Part shown: piece by piece, positions 34,199 through 46,009 of the stretch
Layout of the letters: every line of letters starts with the position of its first letter
How positions within the stretch are numbered: the first letter of the stretch is position 1
Assembly: GCA_947044405.1 (NCBI GenBank)
Contig: CAMRHE010000505.1
Span: 248,001-312,000 of the forward strand
Length of the DNA stretch: 64,000 nucleotides
Reading direction: 5' to 3'
From: Leptodactylus fallax
Taxonomy: Eukaryota; Chordata; Amphibia; Anura; Leptodactylidae
Program-made: the position numbers and the translations under genes
The notes under the pieces: generated by a model
What the model was told of the DNA's origin: nothing
What the model saw: the letters and a program-made list of their open reading frames with translations, nothing else
Database searches by the model: none

Positions 34199-34370
34199 CT
34201 GTATGACGGAGTTCCTCCAGTACGGCGTGCAGGCCGGGGGTACCATGATTCTTCTGTAAGACATGAAGACTAACCCACAACGCTATCACGGCGTCTCTTC
34301 CTCTGTGGAAAATATCCTGTAGTAAAGTCCGGGCCAATGTTTTTCTATCATTTTCTAGACTGAGGTATTT
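34199..34370 (-). CDS. NLR gene exon B: second half of the death-fold domain
   Basis: 172 bp between acceptor 'tgttttctag' and donor GTAACA. The read is KYLSLENDRKTLARTLLQDI followed by FHRGRDAVIALWVSLHVL and NHGTPGLHAVLEELRHT. The helical pattern LARTLL.DI..RGRDAVIALW..L resembles CARD/PYD-type N-terminal domains of amphibian NLRs. Together with exon A (ending ...LYARNIPDLE) it forms one continuous domain, since A ends and B begins in phase 0. The length leaves one base for exon C. Its donor is the first of a row of near-identical donor sites in the adjacent 34-bp array. Confidence 0.82.
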
Positions 34371-34449
34371 CTAGAAAACAGGAAAGTCACACATAAGGCT
34401 CAATATACAGTAGTATGAAATTGTAGAATAAAATTTGGAACATTACAAA

Positions 34450-35030
34450 ACTCGACTTAAAGCTCGAAGACCTTGAAAACAGATACAGGAGAGCCAATAT
34501 CCGAGTCAGAGGAGTCCCAGAATCTGAACCACGCTACATGAGCCATTACAACGCTGTTTATTGCCTTACTCTCGCAGATCGACCCCACATTGCTTCGGAT
34601 GGATCGTATTCACCACGTCCTGGGGGGCCCAAGAACCCGAATGTGCCTAGGGACATTATTCTTCAGCTGCACTACCCAGAGCTCATGACCAAATTCTCCC
34701 GGAATCTAGTATGGCTCTGGCCACTCTGGACAGGCACAGGACTATGCGCCCTGTGACTCTGGCACTACATAAAGCCCAGTTATGCTGCCATTGGGGCTTC
34801 CTCTTCCATGTGGCCTGTACTCCTAACAACAAGGACTTCCTCATCTCTGAAGGATGACCTAAAAGTTCTACGACGTGAGGGACTACAGGTGGAAGAGCCG
34901 GTTCCCACTGACCCTCTACGCCAACGGTCCTCTTGTTCATGGATGTCAAAGAGCAAACGACCATCAAACTCTGTTCTAGCTTCAAATACGCCCAACATTA
35001 ATTCTTCCGGTACAGTCTAATGGCTGCATG
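34450..35030 (+). pseudogene. Tx1/L1-type LINE ORF1 fragment
   Basis: Plus-strand fragment of a LINE ORF1 RNA-binding protein. EDLENRYRRANIRVRGVPES is the typical L1/Tx1 ORF1 signature just after the coiled coil, followed by PKNPNVPRDIILQLHY (the 'R.I.. FH..K' region) and, in another frame, ALHKAQLCCHWGFLFH-like residues. Internal stops and frame changes show decay. It is opposite in strand to the RT fragment at 30.4-31.2 kb, so they are separate insertions. Confidence 0.75.
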
Positions 35031-35099
35031 AATCCACATTGCCTTTAACTGGAATCAGCCCTGTCTCTGGTTGACCAATGTTGTTTAACGGTTTAACAC

Positions 35100-36190
35100 T
35101 ACAGTATAATGCTCCATGGAAAAATCAATGCTACCATCTCTGACACCTGCCCACTCTTTGATAGAGTTTGAGCGCCCTAGATTAACAGGTGCAATATCCC
35201 AGGCCTGCCATATTGTCTCCAGCTTTAATTATGTAACAGGATTGAGTGTGGTGTTCATATTCATTTTCCTGGACAGGGTCCTCCACCCACCTAACCCCCT
35301 GATCTTTGTAGTATGGCTCTACTCCCCCTCTTCCTAAAACAAAGTGTGAAATTCAGTGTATTGGTGAAACTGTTTAGTGACATCATGCATGGATGAGACA
35401 CACCTATTGTATGTCATATAAATCAGACCCATAATTCTTTGTGCCGCCATATTCTGAAACCTGCATTTTTTAAGATTTCCCTTTACAAAGCTGTATAAGG
35501 GCTCTTTTTGCAGGGCTGGGTGTAGTTTTTATTGATACAATTTTGGGGACTTAGCTTTGGCAGGCCATAGCAACTGAAAGGCTCCTGCAATCTTGCTTCA
35601 AGTGGCCGTTCCGTTGCAGGAAACATCTCCATAATGGAAAATAACCTCTCAATTGCCATAGCCACAATTGACCATAGTATATGAGAGAGCAATTGTTTGT
35701 GACTGGAGTAATTACCTTTTTTTTTTGCACAGTATTCACCAATCGGGATAAATAATGCATTAGTTTTATAGTACAGCTCATTATGGAGGCTGCAATAACA
35801 AGTAGGTAAATATTTCACTATTCTTGGCTATTTATTCATTTATTTTATTTTTTAACTCCCAGTAACAGACTCGTTCATGGATTCTTCTAATTACTGATAT
35901 AATACATTGCAATACTAATATACTTTATTGCAGTGTATTATGGCTGTCGGCTTAGAGGTTTTGCTTGCGATCCCCAGCTGTCATGATTATGCACTCACAA
36001 AGGGAACATTTTTCAGTGACTTCTTTTCTACATTCAATTCTTCATTACTTTTTAAAATGGCAGGCATACTGATGGTGCGCACAAATTTTTCTTGAAATTC
36101 TAATTTTAAATCAGCACTCCGCCAACGTGATGTTGGTATGGTATTTTATCCCATACAGGGATAAGCAGTAGGATAATCCAGGTTCTTTTC
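35100..36190. other. Unassigned intron sequence
   Basis: No exon or element recognised. From about 36100 to 37370 several diverged copies of a phrase occur ('catacagggataagcagtag' 36158, 'catacagggataacaggcag' 36889, 'gccaacagggtaatccagat' 37064), indicating an old imperfect duplication. Confidence 0.45.
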
Positions 36191-36197
36191 TGCCTCC

Positions 36198-36502
36198 TAA
36201 GGGTATGTTCACACGGCGGAATTTGCCACTGATTGTTTTCAATGGGAGGCAGAAATTGTATCAGGAGGCGGAAAAAAGAATCGTCCTGCTCAATCTTGCC
36301 ACGGATTCCGCGGATGATTCAGCCACAGACTCCCTGCTGATTAGGCCCATTCATCTCGGCCGAATCAGCAGCGGAAAGCTAAGACGGAATGTCGATGTCC
36401 TTCGTCAATATCCCGTCGCGGCTAGACCATGGGCGAAAATACCAGTGGTGAAAGATGAAGAGGAATTCCTCTTCATTTTCTGCTGTGTGAACATACCCTA
36501 AG
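36198..36502. mobile_element. MITE, 'agggtatgttcacac' type
   Basis: Perfect inverted ends: 'aagggtatgttcacac' at the left and 'gtgtgaacataccct' at the right, about 305 bp apart, with sub-terminal 'ggcggaatttgccac' / 'attttctgctgtgtg'. The interior is non-coding; the frame across it is incidental. It is hAT-like by end sequence (inference). It lies in the intron between exons A and B. Confidence 0.85.
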
Positions 36503-37759
36503 TGTGGTTTTCATGGTCATAGAACAAATTCTAGCTGACTGCCAGACCAGGCACGCTGATATTGTGTCCCAAAATTTTTGTTGAAATTCTGTAAATTGTC
36601 AGTCTACCAACACAATGTTGATCTGGCCTCCTCCAATTCCTCCACACTGGACCATCAAACAGCCCCAACTTCGCCAGGGAAAGCCATTGCTTACATTCTC
36701 CTCCCTCCTGGTTGTAAGGTGTAGTGCACATTGAGTGGCAGTGTTACACATGCTGAAGCATCAGTTTGAGCAGCACTATATGGTGAATGATAACTGCATG
36801 CAGGAAACCACAGACACTAAATGTTTCTTGAAAATTTGTAAATTGTTAATCCAATCTGCCAACATGATGTTGATATTGCATGGTGTCCCATACAGGGATA
36901 ACAGGCAGAATAATCCGGGTTCTTTTCTGCTTCCCAAGTGTTGTTCTCTGGGTCATAGAATCCTTTCCATTTCATAAGATATTCTAGCATTTTCAGCTGG
37001 CAGGCAAGGCATGTTGATAGTGTGCTCCTAATTTCTCTTTAAATTATGTAAACTGTCACTCTGCCAACAGGGTAATCCAGATTCTTTTCTGCATGTCACG
37101 TGCTGTTCTCACTGTCATGGAATCCTTTCTATTTCAGAGTATATTCTTGAATTTTCAGCTGACAGGCCAGGCATGCAGATAATGTTTTTTTTTTGTTTTT
37201 TTTTAATCTTGTAGTTGTCACTCATTGGTGCTACATTTGCTCCTGTAAAGGAACCATTTTTGGTAGCATTTTTATGAAGTCTATTCTTTATCAATTCACT
37301 TTTCAAGTGGCAGGCATGCTGACATTGTGAAACAAATTTGTCTTTGAATTCTATAGTTGCCAGTGCCACTTGCCCCTACCACTCTGTTGGCTGCAATATT
37401 GTCCCTATCACCCCATGGTGAGTTTGCAAGATGCCAATATGTATTTTGTCTGACCAGTGACTCTGAGCTGCCAGGACCTGACATATCTGGTTGATCCTGC
37501 CACAATAAGAGGAAGGCTGACTTCAGTCTATGTGTCTGCTTAGGCAGACTTCCTGTATGCACTGCAATACATGTACAGTATATTGCATTGTATACTACTG
37601 AACCAACAATAAGAGCATTTCTGGTTCACATTCACTAGTGGGAAATCACAGGTAAAAAAAAAAAAAAGTTTATAAATTTTTTTTTTTTAACACACAATTT
37701 TTTTAAACAAATAAAATCTCCAACATGACTTTTCCTATATAAAATCTATTATATATATA

Positions 37760-39890
37760 AAAAAAAACCTTAAAAGAGATAAATACAAAACATGTTTGGT
37801 ATCGCTGCATCCGCATCAACCCATACAATAAAACTGAAACATTATTTAACTTACACGGTGAACATCAGAAAAAAAAATGGAAAAAAACTATGGAAATAAC
37901 AATTTTTCACAATCTTGCCTTACAAGATATACTATAAAAAGTGATCAAAAATCATATGCACCCCAATATAGCACCAATAAAAAGTGCAGGTCGTCCTGCA
38001 AAACATAAGCCCTCAACCAGCTCTGTGAACTGAAAAATAAAAATGTTACACATCACAGAATATGGTGATGCAAAAATAATTGATTTATGTTTTTGCTCTT
38101 CAAAAATAGTAACGCATAAAAAAACAATATAAATGAGGTATCGCCGTAATCATACCGACCCGCAGAATACAGGTAACATGTTACTTATGCTGTACACTGC
38201 GTGGCGAAAAATTTAAAAGGTAAAATGCAATGCCAGAATTGCTGGTTTTTTTTAATCCACCAAAAAAAGAGTTAATAAAATTTAGTCAATAAGTTATAGG
38301 CACCCAAAAATGGTGTCATTACAAAATGCATCTCACCCCGCAAACAACAAGCCCTCATATGGCTACATCACCAGAAAAATAAAGTAAATATAGTTCGTAC
38401 AATGTGAAGACAAAAACCCCAAAAATCGCCAAATCGTTAGAACATAACTGGCTGCGTCAGGAAGGGAATGTATAAGCTGTGCGAGCGTATATCAGGGGAC
38501 AAACCAGATTTAGAGCTTATGAGGGAAAAGAAACCAGAAGTGACCCCCAGAGTGACCTCCCCAATCATAGGAACTACTGGGGAAATAGTAGGGAATTTGC
38601 TGTTCCCTATGTACTCCGCACAGCTTTCTTATTCACTCTTCACCATCCGCTGTGCAGTCACGAGTGGGATACTAATGCTCACTACACCCCATGATAAATT
38701 CTTTGAGGGATGCAGTTTTCACAATGGGATCACTCCTTAGGGGATTCCACTTTACTATCACCTCAGGGTCTCTGCAAATATGACATGGCGTCCAGATAGG
38801 AAACATCTAAATCTCCTTTATATCTGCGCCCTGTTGTGTGCCCAAACAGTAGTTTACACCCACATATACAACTTTTTTGTACCCAGGATAACACCTTTAA
38901 TAGTTTTAGGAGTGCATGTCTCTGATGACTCAAAGGGGGCACGTTTTGGGCACTGAAATGACATATTTCCTTAAAAATTAAAATTTTCAATTTGTACATT
39001 AATTTTTGGGAAACACTCTTGATAAATTCTATGAGGGGTATAGTTTCCAAAATAGGGTAACTTTTTAGAGGTTTCCATTGTATTGGTACTTTGGGGGCTC
39101 TGCAAATCTGACACAGCACCTGAAAACTATTCCAGCAAAATCTGCCCTCTAAAAGCTAAATAGCGCTCTTCCCATTCTGAGCCCCACCATGTACCCATGA
39201 AAAATGAAAAATTTGGGGCTAAATGGATGATTTATTGGAAAAAAAAAAAGTAATTTTTCTTTTTTATGTCCCGATGTTAACAAAATCTGTGAAACAGCTG
39301 TGGGGTCAAAATGTTCACTATACCCATTTTAGGGGGTTTCCATTGTACTGGTACTTTAGGGGTTCTACAACATGGCACCCAAAAACTATTCCAGCAAAAT
39401 CTGCCCTTCAAAAGCCAAATAGCGCTCTTTCCATTCCAAGCCCCACCATGTACCCATACAGCAGATTACAACCCCCAATTTCCGTGTTCAGGAGAAATTG
39501 TTTAATAAACTGTGGGGTGCTTTTTCCTCCCTTATCCACATCTCAATGTTAATAAAATCTATGAAACAGCTGTGGAGTCAAAATGCTCACTATACTCAGT
39601 GATGAATTCTGTGAGGGGTGTAGTTTCCAAAATGGGGGTCACTTTTGGGGGTTTCCTTTGTATTGAGACTCTAGGGGCTCTTCAAATGAGACATGGTACC
39701 TGAAAACTATTTCATCAAAATCTGCTTTTCATGCCCCCAGTGTCGCTCCTTCCCTTCTGTGCACTGCTGTGTGCCCAAAAATCAGTTTACACCCACATGT
39801 GGGGTATTTCTGTGCTCTGGAGAAATTGTGTAACAAACTGTGAGATGCATTTTCTCTTTTAACCCTTTGTGAGTGTGTTAATTTTAGAGC
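37760..39890. repeat. AT-rich interspersed repeat, copy 2
   Basis: Longer copy of the family at 28430-29760 (see there), in the same orientation. The internal block with 'gaggggtgtagtttccaaaa' recurs near 38690, 39025 and 39605, so the family has an internal period of roughly 330 bp that can expand. Related AT-rich material also occurs at 23250-24030 and 55120-55800. Confidence 0.75.
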
Positions 39891-40359
39891 TAAATGAATG
39901 TATTAGTCAAAAAAAAAATGAAATGTCTAAATTTCAACTCCATATTATTTTAATTCCTATGAAATGCTTAAAGAGTTAACAAACTTCCCAAATGTTGTTT
40001 TGAATTATTTGAGGGGTGAAGTTTTAAAAATGGGGTGATTTATGGGGGGTTTCTAATATATAGGTCTTTATAATCCCCTTCAGAACTGAAGTGGTCCCTA
40101 AAAAATTAGTTTGGGAAATTTTCATGTAAATCTCAAAAATTGCTGTTACACTTGTAATACATTAAAGGAGGATTAAAAGATGATCCAATATAAAGATATA
40201 AAGAGATATGGTAGATAATATTTATTAATGTATTTGGGGGGTATGACTATCTGTGTGATAAATAACAAGAATTCTGACACAACTCAAATCCATGATAAAA
40301 TCCATGCATTGCTTTGCATGGGTATATTTCATTTTTTGTTTGTGTAGTGGCCCCATAAG

Positions 40360-41038
40360 AATAGGTTGGTTGCTATAGAAACCTGGTGTAAAGCTGTGTG
40401 TATGTGAAGACTCAAGAACCTGGGAGTTTCCATTGGTCCATGAGTGTCATGTGATCATGTGTATCTCATTTTGGATATCAGTGAAAAACCTGCGATCGGT
40501 TGTTATGAAAACCTGGAGTAAAGCTGTGTGTATGTGACCTTGTGTAACAGTGTCATCCACAACGCCCTGCCCCTTTAAAGCTTATCTACAGCAGTGAAGA
40601 AAAATGGCAGGGTTGTTATCGAAACCAGGAGTAAAATTGTGTGTATGTGACCTTGTGTAACAGTGTCATCCAAAGCCCTGCCCCTTTAAAGCTGACCTCC
40701 AGCAGTGAAGATAAATAGCTGGTTTGTTATGGAAACATGGAGCGCAGCTGTATGCATGTGGAGGCTAAGTGTCTACAAGCGTCTATTGGCTGATAAGGGA
40801 CATGTTATCATGTGTATGGCAGTTGGAATATGAGTGAAAGACTTGCAGGCTTGTATTAGCTAATGCAGATAATTTTTTGGGAATACTATATCTCAGGAAC
40901 GGTATGCCCTAGAGAGCTGAGACCCAGTCTAAAATCTTCCCGAACACCTGATGTACCTGTGTGCCAAATTTAGTGAAGATCGGTCAAGTCGTTTGGTCGC
41001 ACATAAAGAACAGACAGACAGACAGAAACTAATTTTTA
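40360..41038. repeat. Interspersed element with internal 117-bp repeats and CAGA tail
   Basis: Three imperfect repeats of about 115-120 bp, each with 'gtgtgtatgtgaccttgtgt' or a close variant, at about 40385-40740. Downstream come 'aagatcggtcaagtcgtttg' and a (CAGA)n-like tail at 41010-41027. The tail is immediately followed by the Tc1 derivative at 41041. The class is not recognised. Confidence 0.6.
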
Positions 41039-41040
41039 TT

Positions 41041-41978
<938 letters not shown>

Positions 41979-42388
41979 TATATATAAGAGATAGGAGATA
42001 AGAGATAAAACAGTAATAGAAAGTAAAAAAAGACAGATATACAGAGACCAAATCACATAACCTGTCAAAAAGGACGGTAAAAATGCAATACATAAATATA
42101 ATGGATAGTTATTTGCAAAAATATACAGGTTATATGACGACAATATAGTGCTTGCTCTATTCTTCACCATAAGGTTATTATCATTTTATTTCTTGGTGAA
42201 TTAGTTAGGTTTAGAGTCCATGTCACATAACCGATCTGTGGTCACGTGATGTGTATCACGTGTACGTGATTCACGCATGCGCTGTTTTGTGTATTCGGCA
42301 CTATGGCCACAATACATGTCTATCAGTAAGTCCAGCGTTCTTTCCTCCAGGTGATTTCTATTCTTGATTATGGGCTTTTCTAATTAAA

Positions 42389-42391
<3 letters not shown>

Positions 42392-42429
<38 letters not shown>

Positions 42430-42628
42430 TATATATATTTGTCACCACCCCCTGACAAAGCCATTTGTGGCAAAACGCAAGTTGGGGCGCGTCATTAGGA
42501 ACTGGTCGGTATTGCTCTGTACTTATTATGTGTGCTGGATGGTCTGTGCATGTGCTCCTTGTTCTGGTGACTCTCATGGTAGTTTTGTCTTGGCTTGTTC
42601 TGGCTATATTTCATTGCCCTGCATGAGT

Positions 42629-42660
<32 letters not shown>

Positions 42661-42725
42661 TATTTATTATGCTTACTTGTATAGCGCCATCATATTCCGC
42701 AGTGCTTTACAGATATGGAGTGTAT
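42392..42725. repeat. (TA)n microsatellite and LINE 3' tail with (TTA)n
   Basis: A TA run at 42392-42438, then (TTA)n at about 42631-42670 joined to 'tagcgccatcatattccgca' (42682), the 3' end of the LINE family seen at 5260 and 9290, here on the minus strand and less than 100 bp long. Confidence 0.75.
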
Positions 42726-43471
42726 TATAATGAATTCTTTATTGTATAACCCCATTGTGTAATATATATTATTGACATACACCTTTGCCTATTTACTATC
42801 ATACATGAATGGAATATTCTTTCTTTATCCGACTACTTTGGCGTCATATAACTTGTACATTTTTGCACACGACTATCCATTATATTTATGTGTTGCATGC
42901 TTACCGTCCTTTTTGACAGGTTATGTGATTTGGGCTCTGTATATCCGTCTTTTATTACTTTCTATTACTGTTTCATATTTAATAAATATGGATTTTATCA
43001 TGGATTTGGGTTGTGTGAGAATTCTTGTTATGTATCTTTAATGTACTCACCAACATAGTTGACATTATGTATTTATCTGTATTTGGCTTTGTATATCTGA
43101 AAAGCAGAGCATTTCACATTTTGAAAATTGCAATTTTTTCCAAATTCCATAAAATTTCCTATTTTTTTTTATAAATAAATACAAAAATATTGATCAATGT
43201 TTACCACTAACATTGAGTTAAATGTGTCATGAAAAAACAATCTCAAAATCACTTGTTTAAGTTAAAGCGTCTCAAAGTGATTGCCATATAAAGTGACACA
43301 TGTCAGTTTTGAAAAATTAGGCTAAATTTTGAAAAATTTACTATATTGTAATAAAACTCTGCACAATTGAAATTAATCCACTCGGAGACAGCAGGGCGGC
43401 GACATGGAGTAACCTCTTCCTATAATACATGAGACAGTTGTATACAACACTGGGAGGTCATGTCTTCTCAC

Positions 43472-43635
43472 CTCCAGATCAGGGATATTTCTGGCATACA
43501 GTTCATCCAACAGAGAGTTAATATTCATTTTCTCCACAATGTAGAGCAGATCATCCTGGAAATATTCATGTATCATCCTCACTGCATGATCTTTATACTG
43601 ACAAAGCTGCTGATAAAACTGCCGGGTCTCATCAT
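43472..43635 (-). CDS. NLR gene exon A: first half of the death-fold domain
   Basis: 164 bp between acceptor 'cttcatgtcctag' and donor GTGAGA. The read is DETRQFYQQLCQYKDHAV, then RMIHEYFQDDLLYIVEKM and LLDELYARNIPDLE. The phase requires one base from an upstream exon (probably G, giving Asp). The C-terminal helix LLDELYARNIPDLE continues without a break into exon B. Family memory suggests the N-terminal region of amphibian NLRP-like proteins, but the precise fold (CARD or PYD) cannot be decided by eye. The only in-frame Met near the front is in VRMIHEYF, so translation starts upstream, or at that Met if the upstream exon is non-coding. Confidence 0.78.
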
Positions 43636-43770
43636 CTAGGACATGAAGGAGACACAAGAATGAAATCTTCTAGGACATGGAGAAGACTGGCAGCATTGTA
43701 TGTAGAATATTCCTGTCCTGGATCATTCTAGAAGCTTCTACAGATGAGACTCCACCACCCTGTCACTTAC

Positions 43771-43822
43771 CAGCACTATTAGGATGGATTTATAGTAGAC
43801 ATTTATACATGTAACTATACAG
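43771..43822 (-). other. Candidate upstream exon of the NLR gene
   Basis: A 52-bp stretch with a good acceptor ('catttttttatctcag') and a strong donor GTAAGT (43770-43765), 135 bp upstream of exon A. Its last base G would complete the Asp codon of exon A. In that frame it has a stop (TAA) followed by six codons without Met, so it cannot encode the start as drawn. It could be 5' UTR or a chance pair of splice sites. Confidence 0.25.
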
Positions 43823-44599
43823 CTGAGATAAAAAAATGAAATAACATCTACACGTTACTATTGTGGAGGGGACGATTTGGTGAAAATTTTTGTAATATAT
43901 TTTATTGACCTGTTTTATTTTACTTTTAGTACAAAACAGGATCTAAAGTCTCTCACTAGTAACCCTATAACAAAGTATTGGGGGGCAGAATCCACTGGGG
44001 GAGGTTTATTAAGTGGAATGCTCCAGAATTGTGGCATAATTTGTACCAAAAAAACTATCTAGCACGCTGTGCGCAACATGTATCAAGTGTTTTAGACACT
44101 TTTTATACACTCTACCATCTTGTGCTCAAAAGGGGTGTGGCCTCAAAGGAAAGGGGATACGACATTACAGGAAAAGGGTGTGGCGCCAATAACTTTTAAT
44201 TCAACCACTAGGTCTAGGCAGTCTAATACGCCAGATTTATCAAACCTCATCAGACACTAGTGTAACACATAGTAAATCTGCCCCACTTTGTATCATCAGT
44301 ATATACAGATATAGCAGTTGCTATAGGGGAGGGATCACTTCCAGTATCTGTATCGCTGGTTTATACCACCTAGAACTGTTTTGGTGTTGCTGAGATTTTC
44401 AGCTCCAAATACAAATCCCATTCCTGACTGTGTCTGTAGCTAGTGATAACTGTTCTTCTTAGAACTAGAACTTTGATCAGCTTTCATGTGACACCAGAAC
44501 CGCTGTTCTTGGTGCTATAAAATCAGAGACACAGCTATTTGATGTAAACTTCCATTTTGGCAACTACTATATCTCTACATAGCGGCAATGCACAGCACA

Positions 44600-44770
44600 G
44601 AGGCGTAACGTGAAGCTCCTGGGCCCCAGTACAAAGTGTGTAATGGGCCCCACGCACCCTGTGCCTCTTAGAATAGTGCTATATTTTATGTGACAGAAGG
44701 ATCTTGGGGGCCCCCCAGTGCCCGGGGCCCGGTAGTGACTGCTATTTCTGCACCCTCTATGTCTATGTCC
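44600..44770. repeat. Interspersed repeat, 'cctgggcccca' family, copy 2
   Basis: Same family as 18205-18365, with 'gaggcgtaacgtgaagctcc' at the start and a GC-rich 'ggggccccccagtgcccggg' segment. Non-coding. Confidence 0.7.
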
Positions 44771-45254
44771 CTTGCACAGTGTGTGTGGATTCTTCCTTGC
44801 AATGCTCAGTTACAGGGTCACTAGGAGAAACTTTAGAGACTGTTTATAATAAAAAGAAGTAAAATAGATTAATAAAATATATTACAAAATGTTCACCAAA
44901 CACCAAATAATAGTAAAGAAAGTGATACAACAGATATACTTTCTATGGAGTCTATTGGCAGATTTCTGTGATCGCATGACTCATAGTGTCCGGCAGGCAC
45001 TTATATACTTGTGGCTACTTACCTATCAGTCACAGGCACATTAGATGGCAGGTGCCATGGGGGCGGTCCTATTCCAGACAAGTGCTCCAGGTCTATTAAC
45101 CCTGTACAGGTCACACACAGCACTACACAGCAGGCAGTGCCCCACAAGGAACAATTGGTGCATGGATGAGCCTGAGTGAGGGGTAAGGATGATGAGAGCA
45201 GAGGACAAGGTGTGGGGTAGGGATAGGGGGCAGAACCAGGAGCTTTAAGATAAT

Positions 45255-45595
45255 CCCTCCTGTTCAGGGGCATAACTAGCAAGGACTGGGCCCCATAGCA
45301 AACTTTTGACTTGGCCCCTTCCCCCCCATGGCATAGCACCCCATTTGCTGGCTCCCACAACAACACAACACCCCTTTTACACACACTATAATGTCCAAAA
45401 GTGGCCTCCTCACAGTATAATGTCACATAGCGGCCCCTACACACAGTATAATGTTCCATAGCGGCCCCTCCAGACAGTATAATGTCTCATAGTGGCCTCT
45501 CCACACATCATTAGAACTCATAGTGGCGCCTTCACACAGTATTATGTCCAACAGTGGACCCTGCACACAGTATTATGTCCTATTGTGCCTCAATG
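45255..45595. repeat. Interspersed repeat with 36-38-bp tandem units
   Basis: Begins with 'caggggcataactagcaagg' and continues as 6-7 units of about 36-38 bp around 'cacagtataatgtc..atagcggcccct'. The frames that cross it are incidental. The element class is unknown to me. Confidence 0.7.
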
Positions 45596-45680
45596 GAGTT
45601 CATTGCAAATGTTGCAAAAATTTTGGGTTCAGTATAACCCGAAATTTTTGGGGTATACCACCCACAAACTATTATTGTAC

Positions 45681-46000
45681 TCTAGGGTCTCTTCAGACCC
45701 TAGAATATAATGATCGGAGGCCCAGGGGAGGTGACAAACACAAAAACACTGTTATTTACCTCTCCAGTGTGACTCCCTGCTGTTTTTGGTCCTCTTCAAT
45801 GACGTCACAGACGTGGGTTACGCCAATGTCATTATGAAACTCAACACTGGCCTGACCCACATGACGTCTGTGACGTCACTACAGAGGCCCGAAGACAGCA
45901 TGGAGTCATGCCAGAGTGCAGGAGAGGTGAGTAGCACTGATTTTTATATTTGTTACCTCCCCTGGGCCTCCGATCATTATTCTCTGGGGTCTGAAGAGAT
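45681..46000. mobile_element. Long-hairpin MITE with CRE palindromes
   Basis: Two arms of about 150 bp are reverse complements: left 'aatgatcggaggcccagggg' and right 'cccctgggcctccgatcatt'; left 'atttacctctccagtgtgac' and right 'gtgcaggagaggtgagtagc'. The centre lies near 45840. Both arms carry TGACGTCA (45798 and 45874), the CREB/ATF consensus. The left tip also forms its own perfect hairpin (tctagggtct-cttc-agaccctaga). Non-coding. The open frames are by-products of the palindrome. Confidence 0.85.
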
Positions 46001-46009
46001 AGTTCTGGA

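Noticed and set aside
45019..45459. 146-codon minus-strand frame
   Set aside because: Overlaps the 36-38-bp tandem repeat element and shows no domain.
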